Shown piece by piece: positions 43,949 through 53,484 of a stretch of 64,000 nucleotides of DNA; position 1 is the stretch's first letter; the number at the start of each line of letters is the position of its first letter. The notes under the pieces are model-generated. The model made no database searches. It saw only the letters and a program-made list of their open reading frames with translations, and was not told the origin of the DNA. The position numbers were made by a program, and so were the translations under genes. This DNA comes from an uncultured Bacteroidia bacterium (GTDB lineage: Bacteria > Bacteroidota > Bacteroidia > Bacteroidales > CAJPTX01), in contig CAMXWF010000006.1 of NCBI GenBank assembly GCA_947252645.1, forward strand, positions 62,001-126,000. Direction: 5' to 3'.

Positions 43949-46054
43949 CTATCCTACCTGTATCAAAGGATCCCGCGTGGCCCTGCGGAATGCTATGGCC
44001 GCCTTGAGCTTTGCGTGCGCTGGCCGCTCCAGCAGGGGATCGGCCGCCAGCAACTCCTTGACGGTCTGCCGCACCGCCACCAACAGCTCCGCATCCTCCA
44101 GCACACTGGCCACCCGCAAGCCCAGATCGTGCCCACTCTGCGCCACCCCCTCCAGCTGACCAGAACCCCTAAGCCGCAAATCGGCCTCCGCTATCCGAAA
44201 ACCATCGTTGGTCGCAACCATAGCGGACAAACGCGCCCGCGTGGCCGGCTTCATCTTCCTACTCGCCACCAGCACGCAGTAGCTCTGCGCCCCGCCGCGA
44301 CCCACGCGCCCACGAAGCTGGTGGAGCTGCGAAAGACCAAACCGCTGCGCGCTCTCTATCACCATCACCGTGGCATTCGGCACATCCACCCCAACCTCTA
44401 TCACGGTCGTAGCCACCAAGATTTGCGTCCGCTTGGAAGAAAAAGCCAACATCGCCGCCTGCTTCTCCTCCGCGCGCATCCGCCCATGCAGCATGCCCAC
44501 CCGGTAGCCCTGGCCCGAAAAATAGTCCTTTATCTGCGCAAAGCCCTCCTCCAGGGAGCGCAAGTCGAGCTCCTCCGACTCCTCTATGAGCGGATACACC
44601 ACGTAGACCTGGCGCCCGCACGCCAGCTGGCCCTGCATGAGCCTATAGACCTCGCCCCGCCTATCCTCATAGGTCAGCAACGTCTGCACCGGCCGACGAC
44701 CTGGGGGCAGCTCATCGATCACGCTCACCTCCAAATCGCCATACACCGTCAAGGCCAGCGTGCGCGGAATCGGCGTGGCCGTCATGATCAGCACATGCGG
44801 GTACACCGACCCATTCTTCACCCATAGCTTGGCGCGCTGCTCCACGCCAAAGCGGTGCTGCTCATCCACCACCACCAGCCCCAGCTCGTGGAAGCGAACC
44901 GCATCCTCTAGCAACGCATGCGTGCCCACTAGCAGCTGCACTGCCCCAGTCTCCACGCCGACCAGCAGTTCCCGGCGCACGCGCAACGGCGTACTCCCCG
45001 TAAGCAGACCTATCCGCACCGGCAACCCATCCAAGTAGTGCCGCAGCGTGGCCATATGCTGCTCCGCCAGTATCTCCGTGGGCGCCATCAGGCACGCCTG
45101 GTAGCCATTGTCCACCGCCAGCAGCATGCAGAAAAGCGCCACGAGGGTCTTCCCGCTCCCCACGTCGCCCTGAAGCAAACGGTTCATCTGACGGCCACTC
45201 CCCATATCCGCACGCATCGCCCGCAACACCCGCTTCTGCGCCCCTGTCAGGTCAAACGGCAACTGCTCCTTGTAGAGCCGATTGAAGCACTCCCCTACCC
45301 TACTAAACACTATCCCCTGATGCTCATGCCGCCGTCCCTCCGCCTGGCTCAGCATATCCGCCTGGAGCACAAACAGCTCATCGAACTTAAGCCGATAGCG
45401 CGCTGCCAACACCTCCTCCATGCGCCGAGGACTATGGATGTGCTGAAAAGCCCAACCTCGGGGCGGCAACGCGTAGGCACTCTGGATCTCCAACGGCAAA
45501 TACTCCTCCAGCAGCGGCGCGTAGTCCGACAATAGGCCCTCCATGAAGCTCGCCACGCTCGCCGACCCCACCTTCTCCTGGCGCATCTGCTGCGTGGAGG
45601 AATAGACCGGCTCTATATGACCCTCAAGCGGCGCCGAGGGGGCGCGGTAATCCATACGGGGCTGCGTGAGCGAGTAGGATCCTTTGTATTCGCTCACCTT
45701 GCCGTAGGCCACATAGTCGCCACCCACCCGCAGACGTCGATAGATCCACTTGACGCTCTGAAACCACACCAGCCTAAGCTCCTGCCCCTGCGCATCGCGC
45801 AGCAAACCCTCCAAGCGCGCACGACCCCCGCCCTGGACTTTCTGAATGCTCACCAGCTGCCCCGCCACCTGCGCCGACGCCATCTGCCCATTGAGCTGGT
45901 GGACCATGAGAAACTGCGACCTATCCTCGTAGCGCAACGGCAAAAACCACAGCGCATCGTACACCGTGCGCAAACGGAAATCACGCATCAAGGCTAAGGC
46001 CACCTGCGGCATCGCACGCCCCGCAGATGCCAGCGAATCGGCTAACGACTTCAT
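43949..46054 (-). CDS. recG: ATP-dependent DNA helicase RecG
   Basis: Branch-migrating helicase that rewinds forks and processes Holliday structures. About 701 residues from ATG 46054; an upstream ATG (46072) overlaps a TACATTTG promoter-like box (46060-46067), so the shorter start is favoured. The wedge (OB) domain occupies about 50-170. The helicase core has Walker A GDVGSGKT, box II VVVDEQHRFG, ATPIPRTLALTVYGD and the RecG-specific LHQLRGRVGRGGAQSYC. A complete standard-length member. Confidence 0.95.
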   Translation of the reverse strand: MKSLADSLASAGRAMPQVALALMRDFRLRTVYDALWFLPLRYEDRSQFLMVHQLNGQMASAQVAGQLVSIQKVQGGGRARLEGLLRDAQGQELRLVWFQSVKWIYRRLRVGGDYVAYGKVSEYKGSYSLTQPRMDYRAPSAPLEGHIEPVYSSTQQMRQEKVGSASVASFMEGLLSDYAPLLEEYLPLEIQSAYALPPRGWAFQHIHSPRRMEEVLAARYRLKFDELFVLQADMLSQAEGRRHEHQGIVFSRVGECFNRLYKEQLPFDLTGAQKRVLRAMRADMGSGRQMNRLLQGDVGSGKTLVALFCMLLAVDNGYQACLMAPTEILAEQHMATLRHYLDGLPVRIGLLTGSTPLRVRRELLVGVETGAVQLLVGTHALLEDAVRFHELGLVVVDEQHRFGVEQRAKLWVKNGSVYPHVLIMTATPIPRTLALTVYGDLEVSVIDELPPGRRPVQTLLTYEDRRGEVYRLMQGQLACGRQVYVVYPLIEESEELDLRSLEEGFAQIKDYFSGQGYRVGMLHGRMRAEEKQAAMLAFSSKRTQILVATTVIEVGVDVPNATVMVIESAQRFGLSQLHQLRGRVGRGGAQSYCVLVASRKMKPATRARLSAMVATNDGFRIAEADLRLRGSGQLEGVAQSGHDLGLRVASVLEDAELLVAVRQTVKELLAADPLLERPAHAKLKAAIAFRRATRDPLIQVG

Positions 46055-46192
46055 CTCTACAAATGTAGCCATTAACCGCTAGAATCCCAGAGTAGCTGCA
46101 TCCTTAGGCTAAGCTACCAAGAATATCCCAGACCCTGCGCTGCTACCAAGCCGCCACCAGCCCACCGGCACCTAGCTGCACGGCATCCTATT

Positions 46193-48532
46193 CTAGAAAT
46201 AGAAGCGTACCCCGCCCATGGGCATTATGGCATTCTCGTACACCGCGCGAGGCTTGCCGAACGCCTCATCGTAGAATACCTCGCGCACGTTCCTACGGTT
46301 CGTTACGTTCGTCACCTCGACGTACGACTCCAAGGCCCCCCACGAAAAGTTCTGCTTCATCGTTACGTTCAAATCCAAGCGAAAGTAGAATGGCGTGCGC
46401 CCCTCGTATGCGCGTTCATACGAAATATCGAGCCGTCCGGTCGAATGCTTGTACGATGGGGTGTAACGCTTTCCCCCAAGGCACACGCAACGCGCATTCA
46501 CGCCTAGCAGCAGGCTCCGCAGCAGGCGCCATTCGTACCCTCCTACTGCCGTTACCCCAAAATCGCCAGCATATTTCCCCGGCCGCCACGCCCCATCATG
46601 CCCACTGTAGTCGGCACGATACCACGTGCCAGTAAATGTAAAGTAATACCCCTTCCGAAACGGCCGCTCGAGGGTTAGCTCCACGCCGTAGTTCCTACCA
46701 CGCCCGCCATTGACAAAGCGCCGCCCCCAATCATCGTAGTAGGAATCGCCCATGTTCAAAAACGACTCCTGCGGCACGCTCACGGGCACCGGCACGCGGT
46801 AATGGCCTATGTAGTATATCTCTACCTTGGCCACCACCGACTCCACAAGGCGCTGCCCCGCTGAAAGCACCGCCTGCCAACTGCGCGCCGCGCCTAACTC
46901 CCTATTCGGCATGTCGAGGCCTTCTCGATAGAAATACAGCTGCCTCGGCAAAAGCTGCGAATGCATCCCAGCGGCTATCCCTATAGAACTCCCCTGCGCG
47001 GCCCAACGCAACATCGCCCGTGGCTCCACTGCGTAGTCCCCATTGAGCGCGTAGCACTGCCCGTATACACCCAACCGCAGCGCCAAGGACTGCGCAAAAT
47101 GATAATGCCACTGCGCAAATGCGCGCACCACCCCCGAATACATGGCCTCGGCTGGCATTCGAATCCTGCTATGCTCCCCTTTCCCCAACGCAGTGCCGTA
47201 GAGCGTCCCGCCAATCCCGCAACGCAGCGTGCTACGACTCGTGGGTAGCCAACTCAGCTCTGCGCGGCCATCGTACCGATCCTCCCGCTCGTAGCCTCGG
47301 TATACCAAGAATCCTGTATCTCTAGGATACCCAACCATTGTAACCTCCACATTGCGCGCAAAAAGCTGGTAGGAGAGCCTACCCTCAATGCGTACGCCCT
47401 CGGCCATCGCATACGTACTGCAAATACCAGTAAAAAACTGCCTGTTGCGGTTGTCTACCCACTGATTAAAAACCTGGGTCCCCGCCTGGTAGTCCGCTTC
47501 TCCTTGTTGCTCCTGCGCAGTTTCTATCCTACTGCGCCCCCAAAGGGCAAGCCACTCGAACGTGGCTCGCTTGTAGGGTAGGGTAATCTTGGCCATGACG
47601 TCGTGGTAGCGCGGCACTCCATGCATATTGCGCACTACCCCGATGGCCTTCATCAACTCGAGGATAGAGTAGCGAGCACTGGCAATATACGTGGCTACCC
47701 CTCGCCTTCCCAATGGCCCCTGCGCGCTCGCCTCTACGCCATTAAAACCCATGCCCGCAGTGAACTCATGGTGCGCTGCATTGCCCCGATGCAACTGCAT
47801 ATCGAATAGCCCCGAGGTCACATTGCCATACTCGGCAGGAAATGCCCCGGTGAAAAACGTGGAAGTGGCTAAAAAAGTGCTGTTGAGCATCGACACCACC
47901 CCGCCCGTGCCGCCCAGCGAGCCGTAATGGTTCGGGTTGCTCAGCTCAAAACCATCCACCTGCCACTGCACGCCCAACGGACTATTGCCCCGTACCACGA
48001 TATCATTGCGCATATCGCCTACGCTTACCACACCAGCCGTATTGGTCACCATCCGCGCCGCATCGCCCCACGACCCTGCATAGCGGTTAACCTCTTCACT
48101 GCTCAGAGCCCGCGCGCTCACGCGCCCCCCCACGCCCCCACGGGCCAACACCGACACCTCGGCTATCGACACCTCCTCAGCATACAGCCCCACCATGAGA
48201 TACGCATCGCGCCCCGCAAGCAGCACCACCGAGCTCGCCTCCCAGGGCACATAATCCAGGCAAGTCACGCGTACCTCGGCGCGACCCATGGGCAACCCCT
48301 CCAGCTCAAATCCGCCTGTCGTATCGCTATACGCCTTACGCAGCGAATCTCCCAATCGCACCTCCACGCTTGCCAACGAAAGCCCGCGGCGCGTCATCAC
48401 ATCGTACACTAGACCGCGCAACGTCTGCCCATACCCCCCACTCGCCCATAGCTGGCCTATCACGACAATTAGAATCGCACACCGCCCCCAAGATAGCATC
48501 CCACAAAGTGTATATAAACGCTGCCACCGCAC
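46193..48532 (-). CDS. TonB-dependent receptor with carboxypeptidase-regulatory N-domain
   Basis: Outer-membrane transporter of 779 residues. Signal peptide ILIVVIGQLWASGGYGQ is followed by a beta-sandwich (TLRGLVYDVMTRRGLSLASVEV, residues about 37-125), then the plug (YAGSWGDAARMVTNTAGVVSV, NDIVVRGNSPLGVQWQVDG, GAFPAEYGNVTSGLFDMQL) and a barrel ending in GGVRFYF. This type resembles outer-membrane receptors of the CirA/BtuB-like Bacteroidota subgroup rather than SusC; no SusD partner is next to it. The ligand is unknown. It stands alone, with a 480-base repeat region upstream. Confidence 0.92.
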   Translation of the reverse strand: MRWQRLYTLCGMLSWGRCAILIVVIGQLWASGGYGQTLRGLVYDVMTRRGLSLASVEVRLGDSLRKAYSDTTGGFELEGLPMGRAEVRVTCLDYVPWEASSVVLLAGRDAYLMVGLYAEEVSIAEVSVLARGGVGGRVSARALSSEEVNRYAGSWGDAARMVTNTAGVVSVGDMRNDIVVRGNSPLGVQWQVDGFELSNPNHYGSLGGTGGVVSMLNSTFLATSTFFTGAFPAEYGNVTSGLFDMQLHRGNAAHHEFTAGMGFNGVEASAQGPLGRRGVATYIASARYSILELMKAIGVVRNMHGVPRYHDVMAKITLPYKRATFEWLALWGRSRIETAQEQQGEADYQAGTQVFNQWVDNRNRQFFTGICSTYAMAEGVRIEGRLSYQLFARNVEVTMVGYPRDTGFLVYRGYEREDRYDGRAELSWLPTSRSTLRCGIGGTLYGTALGKGEHSRIRMPAEAMYSGVVRAFAQWHYHFAQSLALRLGVYGQCYALNGDYAVEPRAMLRWAAQGSSIGIAAGMHSQLLPRQLYFYREGLDMPNRELGAARSWQAVLSAGQRLVESVVAKVEIYYIGHYRVPVPVSVPQESFLNMGDSYYDDWGRRFVNGGRGRNYGVELTLERPFRKGYYFTFTGTWYRADYSGHDGAWRPGKYAGDFGVTAVGGYEWRLLRSLLLGVNARCVCLGGKRYTPSYKHSTGRLDISYERAYEGRTPFYFRLDLNVTMKQNFSWGALESYVEVTNVTNRRNVREVFYDEAFGKPRAVYENAIMPMGGVRFYF

Positions 48533-48576
48533 TGCAAATCAAAGCAAACTTCGCAACTCTTGCAAGCTAGACAATA

Positions 48577-48701
48577 GCCTAACGGCAGCTACCTGTAGGA
48601 ATTATACAGTGGAAATTATACAGTTAGCAGTATACTGCCTAATTCTAATCCTAGCTACTTACGGCTAACAACATGATAATAAATACTGACAACTGCCCAC
48701 T
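48577..48701. repeat. 125-bp direct repeat, copy 1
   Basis: Begins GCCTAACGGCAGCTACCTG and ends ACTGACAACTGCCCACTG. Copy 2 at 48917-49042 matches it at all but a few bases, including the CAGTATAC-rich middle and the CTACTTACGGCTAACAACATG-like segment. Confidence 0.85.
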
Positions 48702-48765
48702 GAAAACAGACAACTGCCCACTGAAAACAGACAACTGCCCACTGAAAACAGACAACTGCCCACTG
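48688..48765. repeat. 21-bp tandem repeat, 3.7 units
   Basis: GACAACTGCCCACTGAAAACA is repeated at 48688, 48709 and 48730, with a partial unit at 48751-48765. It starts inside copy 1 of the 125-bp repeat. The same core occurs once in copy 2 without expansion. Confidence 0.9.
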
Positions 48766-48916
48766 TTTTGACAGCACTGCCGCCAAAACAGCTGGAGGGC
48801 GTTGCAAGGTTTGCAGAACGAGCGGCAATTGCGTAAATTGCCAGTGGGCAGTAGACGGCAGGCAGTTGCTAGTGGGTTTCATACTGGTAGCTGGTAGCTG
48901 TTAACTGGCTTCAGCC

Positions 48917-49042
48917 TGCCTAACGGCAGCTACCTGTAGGCAGTATACAGTGGACAGTATACAGTTAGCAGTATACATCTTAATTCTAATTCTAGCTACT
49001 TACGTCTAACAACATGATACTAAATACTGACAACTGCCCACT
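48917..49042. repeat. 125-bp direct repeat, copy 2, running into the AlkD-like gene
   Basis: Second copy of the direct repeat. It contains a 14-bp tandem (CAGTATACAGTGGA / CAGTATACAGTTAG / CAGTATAC, 48941-48976) and its end supplies the ATG and first ten codons of the frame at 49014. Confidence 0.85.
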
Positions 49043-49751
49043 GGCAACTACCCAGCGCGTGGCCTACGAAATCGCCCGCATGGCCAACCCTTCCTACGCC
49101 CGTTTCCTCCACAAAGTCCTCCCCGGGCAAGAGGACCTCAAGATCCACGGCGTGAAAATCCCCCAACTGCGCGCCCTAGCTCGCCGCCTTGCCCAAGCCC
49201 AGCAGCGGCAGTGCTTTCTCGATGCCCTACCACACCCCAGCCTGGAAGAAAACCTGCTCCACGGACTCCTCATCAACGGCCTCCCAGACGGCCAGGCCAC
49301 GCTCACAGAAATACAGCGATTTCTCCCCCACGTGAGCAACTGGATGGTCTGCGACACCACCTCCCCACAAGCCTTCCGCCAACACCCCGAAATCCTCCAG
49401 GGCATACTCCCCCACTGGCTAGCCCCAAGCGCGCAGCCCTACACCCAACGCTTCGCCTGCCTCTGCCTAATGCGCTACTTCCTAGGCCCCCTTTTCCAAA
49501 CCGAGCACCTGCAGTGGGTGACTGCGCTCCCCACCTCGCACCGCTACGTACGCACGGGGGCCGCCTGGTACCTGGCCGAAGCCCTCATCGCGCAGCCTCG
49601 CCACGCATGGCCCTGCCTACTAAGCCCAGCAACCCCTACCCCACTGCGCCTCACCGCGCTACAAAAGGCCGTAGAAAGCAACCGCTCCTCCGCTGACGAC
49701 AAATCCTGCTTCCGAAAGCTCATCAAAGAAATCAGGCACGGCAACAGCTAG
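49014..49751 (+). CDS. DNA alkylation repair protein, AlkD-like HEAT repeat
   Basis: A 245-residue HEAT-repeat protein of the AlkD-like family, which binds alkylated DNA and in characterised members removes bulky or positively charged alkyl bases. Recognisable parts are FLHKVLPGQEDLKIHGVKIPQLRALARRL and NWMVCDTTSPQAF, plus HRYVRTGAAWYLAEALI. Whether the catalytic Asp/Trp set is complete cannot be stated. The first fifteen codons (MILNTDNCPLATTQR) are encoded by the 125-bp repeat, so the original start was probably downstream, e.g. GTG 49059 or ATG 49080; GTG 49059 would keep the first helix. It is convergent with holB. Confidence 0.85.
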   Translation: MILNTDNCPLATTQRVAYEIARMANPSYARFLHKVLPGQEDLKIHGVKIPQLRALARRLAQAQQRQCFLDALPHPSLEENLLHGLLINGLPDGQATLTEIQRFLPHVSNWMVCDTTSPQAFRQHPEILQGILPHWLAPSAQPYTQRFACLCLMRYFLGPLFQTEHLQWVTALPTSHRYVRTGAAWYLAEALIAQPRHAWPCLLSPATPTPLRLTALQKAVESNRSSADDKSCFRKLIKEIRHGNS

Positions 49752-49795
49752 CCCCAGCCCAAAACTCCTGCACCAAGCTCCTCGATGCCCCCAGG

Positions 49796-50932
49796 CTACC
49801 GCAGGCCTGGCCCCAGCAAACGGCTCAGGCGGAAGGCAAAGTCGGTCAGCAAGATCTTCTGATGCCCGTTGCGATAGAGGTGCTCCAGCAGATTCGAGCA
49901 CTCGTAGAGCAGACGCCCCACGTTGCGCCCGTTGGTGTAGGGGCAGAAGTTGTTGAGAAACTGCGCCTCTTCGGGCCGGCAATAGCCCAGCTCAGGCAGA
50001 CCAATATTCATCATAAATGCAGCCCGCAGCAGCTGCGCGTAATAGCGTACAGTAGCCTTGAGCTGCTCGCGGTCTAAGGCTGCCGCCTCATCCACCCACC
50101 CCAGCAGGCGCTCCACATCGGTACTATAGGCCGCTCGCATCAGCTCCTGAAACGCCGACAACACCTCAGGCGAAAACGACTGATTGACCAACGCTTGAGC
50201 CCTGGAAAAATCGCCCCCCGCCCAATGCGCCACCTGGTCAGCCTGCTGCTCCTCACAACCCAAGCGCCCCACCAGCGCCTCCCGCATGGCGGGCAGCGCA
50301 ATGGGCGGCACCGTCACGCGCTGCAGGCGCGAATAGACCGTAGGCAAAATAAGCTCCTCGTGCTCCGTCACTAGCAAAAACACCGTGCCGCGTGAGGGCT
50401 CCTCCAGCACTTTGAGCAGCTTATTGGCCGCCACCACGTGCATGCGCTCGGGAAGCCAGAGAACCATGAATTTGAAGGGGAGCATACGGCTCTTGTAAAA
50501 AAGCGTCTCGATGATGCGCCCGCTGGTAGCCGCAGAAATTATTCCCTGCTTGCCCGTAGCCCCCAAGGCCGAATACCACTCCTGCTCCGTGAAGTAGGGA
50601 TTCTCCACCATGAGCGACCTGAGTACCTGGAGCTGCTCAACGTAAACGTCCATGGGATCCACCCCCGACCGCACCCCAGCCTCCGGGAGGCAGAGATGGA
50701 GGTCGGGATGCGTAAACGCCTGCATGGCTCGGCAACACGGGCACTCCCCGCAGGAGTCCCCATCACGGCGCTGCTCGCAACCCAAATACTGCGCGTAGGC
50801 CAGCGCCAGCAGGAATGCCCCACCGCCCGGATGCCCCACCAAGAGCTGCGCATGCGGCAAGCGCTGCTCCGCGTGCTGGCGCACGAAAAACGCCTTGACC
50901 TCCTCCTGACCTATAATATCGGCAAAACGCAC
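49796..50932 (-). CDS. holB: DNA polymerase III delta' subunit
   Basis: Clamp-loader stator subunit, 378 residues. The AAA+ domain begins FADIIGQEEVKAFF and HAQLLVGHPGGGAF, where the Walker A Lys is missing, as in other delta' proteins that do not bind ATP. The zinc module is complete with Cys52, Cys61, Cys64 and Cys67 (C-x8-C-x2-C-x2-C). The sensor region has KLLKVLEEPSRGTVFLLVTEHEELILPTVYSRLQ. It follows kdtA by 9 bases and is probably cotranscribed. Confidence 0.92.
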   Translation of the reverse strand: MRFADIIGQEEVKAFFVRQHAEQRLPHAQLLVGHPGGGAFLLALAYAQYLGCEQRRDGDSCGECPCCRAMQAFTHPDLHLCLPEAGVRSGVDPMDVYVEQLQVLRSLMVENPYFTEQEWYSALGATGKQGIISAATSGRIIETLFYKSRMLPFKFMVLWLPERMHVVAANKLLKVLEEPSRGTVFLLVTEHEELILPTVYSRLQRVTVPPIALPAMREALVGRLGCEEQQADQVAHWAGGDFSRAQALVNQSFSPEVLSAFQELMRAAYSTDVERLLGWVDEAAALDREQLKATVRYYAQLLRAAFMMNIGLPELGYCRPEEAQFLNNFCPYTNGRNVGRLLYECSNLLEHLYRNGHQKILLTDFAFRLSRLLGPGLR

Positions 50933-50941
50933 AGTAACCCG

Positions 50942-52192
50942 CTAGCGTGAAAGGTGCATATAGGGCTCAATATTCCGAAGCGTCCGCTCGGTTGCACCCT
51001 TGTTCGACTGCACGAACTCCCGGGCCGCTGCAGCCATACGTTCCTGGCGCTCCGCATCGTCCATCAGGGTCCTAAGCGCAGGCGCCAGCTCCGCGGGCTT
51101 GAGAACAGCCTGCCCTCCCCCGCAAGCCAATAGACCCAGCGCCTCATGGTAATCGCGATACCGCGGGCCAAACACCACAGGCAGCCCATACACCGCCGGC
51201 TCCAACGTATTGTGAATACCCGCACCAAAGCCACCACCCACGTAGGCCAAGCTCGCGTAGGCATAGATGGAAAAAAGTTGCCCAACGCTATCCACTATGA
51301 GCACATCCACATCCTGGAGCTCCGCGGGCGAGCGCACCTCACTAGCCATCACAGCCGAGCAGGTGAGCCCGCGGCGAAGCGCCGCAAGCCTAGCCTGACC
51401 AAGCTCATGGGGCACCACCACGGCCCGCCAGCCCGAGGGAAGATCGTTGAGCAGCGGCAATAGCCCCTGCTCGTCAGATGGCCACGTACTACCAAAAACA
51501 ACCACCTTATGCCCTTGGGCCAAGGACGACACCAACGGGTAGGGCTGGTTCTTCTCCCGGGCCGCTAGCACTCTGTCAAAACGACAATCTCCCGACACAA
51601 AGCATCGACTTACACCAAAATCGAGCAGCAGCTGCCGCGACTCCTCATCCTGCACAAAAAGCAGCGAAAAATAGTGCAACACCCGCTTGTAGAAGCCCCC
51701 ATACCACTGAAAAAACGACTGCTGCCGACGAAAATAGGCCGATATGAGAAACGTTGGCACCTGACGCCGGGCCAGCTCCATGAGAAAATGCGGCCAGAAC
51801 TCATACTTCACAAAGCAAACTATCTCCGGGCGCGCTATGGACAGAAAGTCCCGAACATTCCGCTTCGTATCCAAGGGAAGGTAGCCCACGTAGGTGGCCA
51901 GGGGATCATCGCGACGCACATTGTAGCCCGACGGGGAGTAAAAGGTCACCAGGAGGCGCCAATCGGGGTGCGCAGCCATAAACGCCTCCATGACCGACCT
52001 CCCCTGCTCATACTCCCCCAAGGAGGCGCAGTGAAACCACACCACCGACCCCTGCCCGGCCGAAAACGCCCGACGCATACGATCCCGCCAACCCCTCCGC
52101 CCGCACAGCAGCGCCCGCGCCTTCGGATGCCACAGCGTCGCCAAATAGACCAAGCAATTGTAGACGTACAACCCCAACGTATAAAACAGCAT
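50942..52192 (-). CDS. kdtA: 3-deoxy-D-manno-octulosonic acid transferase
   Basis: WaaA/KdtA, 416 residues, transfers Kdo from CMP-Kdo onto the lipid A precursor at the inner membrane. It has an N-terminal membrane anchor (FYTLGLYVYNCLVYLATLW), the acceptor-domain segments VVWFHCASLGEYEQGRSV and KYEFWPHFLMELARRQVPTFLISAYFR, then SGDCRFDRVL and the donor-site region VGGGFGAGIHNTLEPAVYGLPVVFGPRYRDYHEA. Its first 92 bases are duplicated at 53392-53484. Complete length and motifs indicate that this copy is functional. Confidence 0.94.
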   Translation of the reverse strand: MLFYTLGLYVYNCLVYLATLWHPKARALLCGRRGWRDRMRRAFSAGQGSVVWFHCASLGEYEQGRSVMEAFMAAHPDWRLLVTFYSPSGYNVRRDDPLATYVGYLPLDTKRNVRDFLSIARPEIVCFVKYEFWPHFLMELARRQVPTFLISAYFRRQQSFFQWYGGFYKRVLHYFSLLFVQDEESRQLLLDFGVSRCFVSGDCRFDRVLAAREKNQPYPLVSSLAQGHKVVVFGSTWPSDEQGLLPLLNDLPSGWRAVVVPHELGQARLAALRRGLTCSAVMASEVRSPAELQDVDVLIVDSVGQLFSIYAYASLAYVGGGFGAGIHNTLEPAVYGLPVVFGPRYRDYHEALGLLACGGGQAVLKPAELAPALRTLMDDAERQERMAAAAREFVQSNKGATERTLRNIEPYMHLSR

Positions 52193-52319
52193 AGCTCACC
52201 TCCCACACGACCCCTCGGCCCCCAATGCCTCCTCCAAACCCCACAAAGTTAGAGAATAGTTACCTCTCCGCTACGCCGACCCCACTGACCCCTACGCCGC
52301 GGGAGGGCACCAAAGGAAT

Positions 52320-53019
52320 TCAAGCGCAGCCCAGCGCCCAAACGTAGAATCGGATGCGCCAAGAGGGAGGCCCCGTATGGTCCTGCGCCCGAAAGTCAAA
52401 CATCCCCTCCTGGCCATGCCCGTAGGCGTGCGGCAGCTCAGACTCGCCCAGGCGATCGATCAAAGAGAGCAGCACACCCACCACCGCCCCACAGAGATGG
52501 CCCTCCCACGAAATAGCCGGATCCACTGCCAGCATGCCCCAAAGCAAGCTACCGTAGAGAAACACCACCAGCAGCGATATGGCCACCAGCACCCTATCGC
52601 GATGCAGCAACCCCGAGAAAAACATGTAAAACGCCAGCGCATACACCAAGCCACTGGCCCCCACATGGTAGCTCGGCCGCGCAAAGCACCACACCCCCAG
52701 CCCCGTCAAGAGCCAGCCCAGCAAGTACACCCTATACCCCCTACGCGGATAGAAGAGGAAAAGCAACGTGCCTAGCACCAGCAAGGACAAGCTGTTGGTC
52801 AGGGCATGCTCCACATTCGGATGGAGCAACGGCATGAACAAAATGCCCAGCAGCCCTCGAAACGTCCGCGGGTAGACACCCAGCCAATAGAATTTATCGC
52901 CCAGAAAAACGCCCACCAGCCACACACACCAGCCAAATCAGCCACACGTGGGCAGCCGGGAGGAGTAGATTGACCCGCCACCGCCGTAAGTCCTCCCACG
53001 CCTGCCGCGCCGAGGGCAC
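52320..53019 (-). pseudogene. rhomboid intramembrane protease, copy 1 (frameshifted)
   Basis: Rhomboid-family membrane serine protease. From GTG 52925 it reads FLGDKFYWLGVYPRTFRGLLG, HPNVEHALTNS, SYHVGASGLVYAL (catalytic Ser, codon 52653-52655) and SWEGHLCGAVVG (catalytic His), with about six membrane segments. The upstream N-terminal part (VPSARQAWEDLRRWR, VNLLLPAAHVWLIWLV, from about GTG 53019) is in another frame; one GT too many in (GT)4 at 52921-52928 explains it, and removing two bases restores a continuous TM1. Catalytic residues remain, so a shortened product from GTG 52925 might still be made. Confidence 0.75.
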
Positions 53020-53029
53020 TCCCTGCAAA

Positions 53030-53391
53030 CTAGGCCTCTGGCGCATCGGCTGGTTGCACGTAGCGGATCTCCTGCACCTTCAGCTGCGGATTGTGGATCT
53101 CCACGATGTCCTCCGAGATGTTGACCAGGCTATCCCCCACCCGCTCACACTGCGAGAGAATATCCACCTCCACCCTATCGCTGATCTCCTCATACTTCTC
53201 CACCCGCGCATAGATGCGGTGAAGCTCCTTCTCGTTCTGGGCATCCATCATGCTCCTGACGAAGTTGAACATGCGGTAGGTGCGCCGGGCATAGACCAAG
53301 ACCTCCTTCTTGGCCTGCAGCAGGGAGAGCTCGCCAGTCTGCAGTAGACCAATGCCTATGGAGTGCAGACGCTCATCCTCATCACCCTTCT
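53030..53391 (-). pseudogene. 3' fragment of the Na/Pi cotransporter gene, internally deleted
   Basis: Matches the last part of the intact gene at 54361-55112 but lacks 390 bases between GAATATCCA and CCTCCACC, an in-frame loss of 130 codons at a short ATATC-CCA homology. The remaining reading (REKGDEDERLHSIGIGLLQTG, then RVEVDILSQCERV) stays open to the original stop. Upstream it is fused to the kdtA fragment in another frame, giving a chimeric frame to about 53536 with no evident start signal. Confidence 0.8.
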
Positions 53392-53484
53392 CCCGCACAG
53401 CAGCGCCCGCGCCTTCGGATGCCACAGCGTCGCCAAATAGACCAAGCAATTGTAGACGCACAACCCCAACGTATAAAACAGCAT
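53392..53484 (-). pseudogene. 5' fragment of kdtA
   Basis: Repeats the start codon and first 30 codons of kdtA (FYTLGL-CVYNCLVYLATLW region, one Tyr-to-Cys change), then breaks at CCCGCAC into the cotransporter fragment. The duplicated kdtA promoter/leader (53485-53640) is still present and could transcribe the chimera. Confidence 0.85.

Larger units (their letters stand above)
52100..53391. repeat. tandem duplication, unit 1
   Basis: 1,292-base unit running from inside kdtA through the spacer, rhomboid copy 1 and the 3' part of the Na/Pi cotransporter gene. Each unit begins at CCCGCAC (52100, 53392), and CCCGCAC also follows unit 2 (55113-55119), so the duplication probably arose at this 7-base microhomology. 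Confidence 0.9.

Noticed and set aside
48688..48765. CRISPR array
   Set aside because: The 21-bp units are directly adjacent with no spacers, and no cas gene is in the window.
48655..48882. Minus-strand open frame with repeated WAVVCFQ
   Set aside because: It is only the translation of the 21-bp tandem repeat and lacks protein-like composition elsewhere; no start signal.
52799..52999. Separate small minus-strand gene upstream of the rhomboid frame
   Set aside because: It is an out-of-frame reading over the rhomboid N-terminus; the true N-terminal frame is the one reading VNLLLPAAHVWLIWLV.
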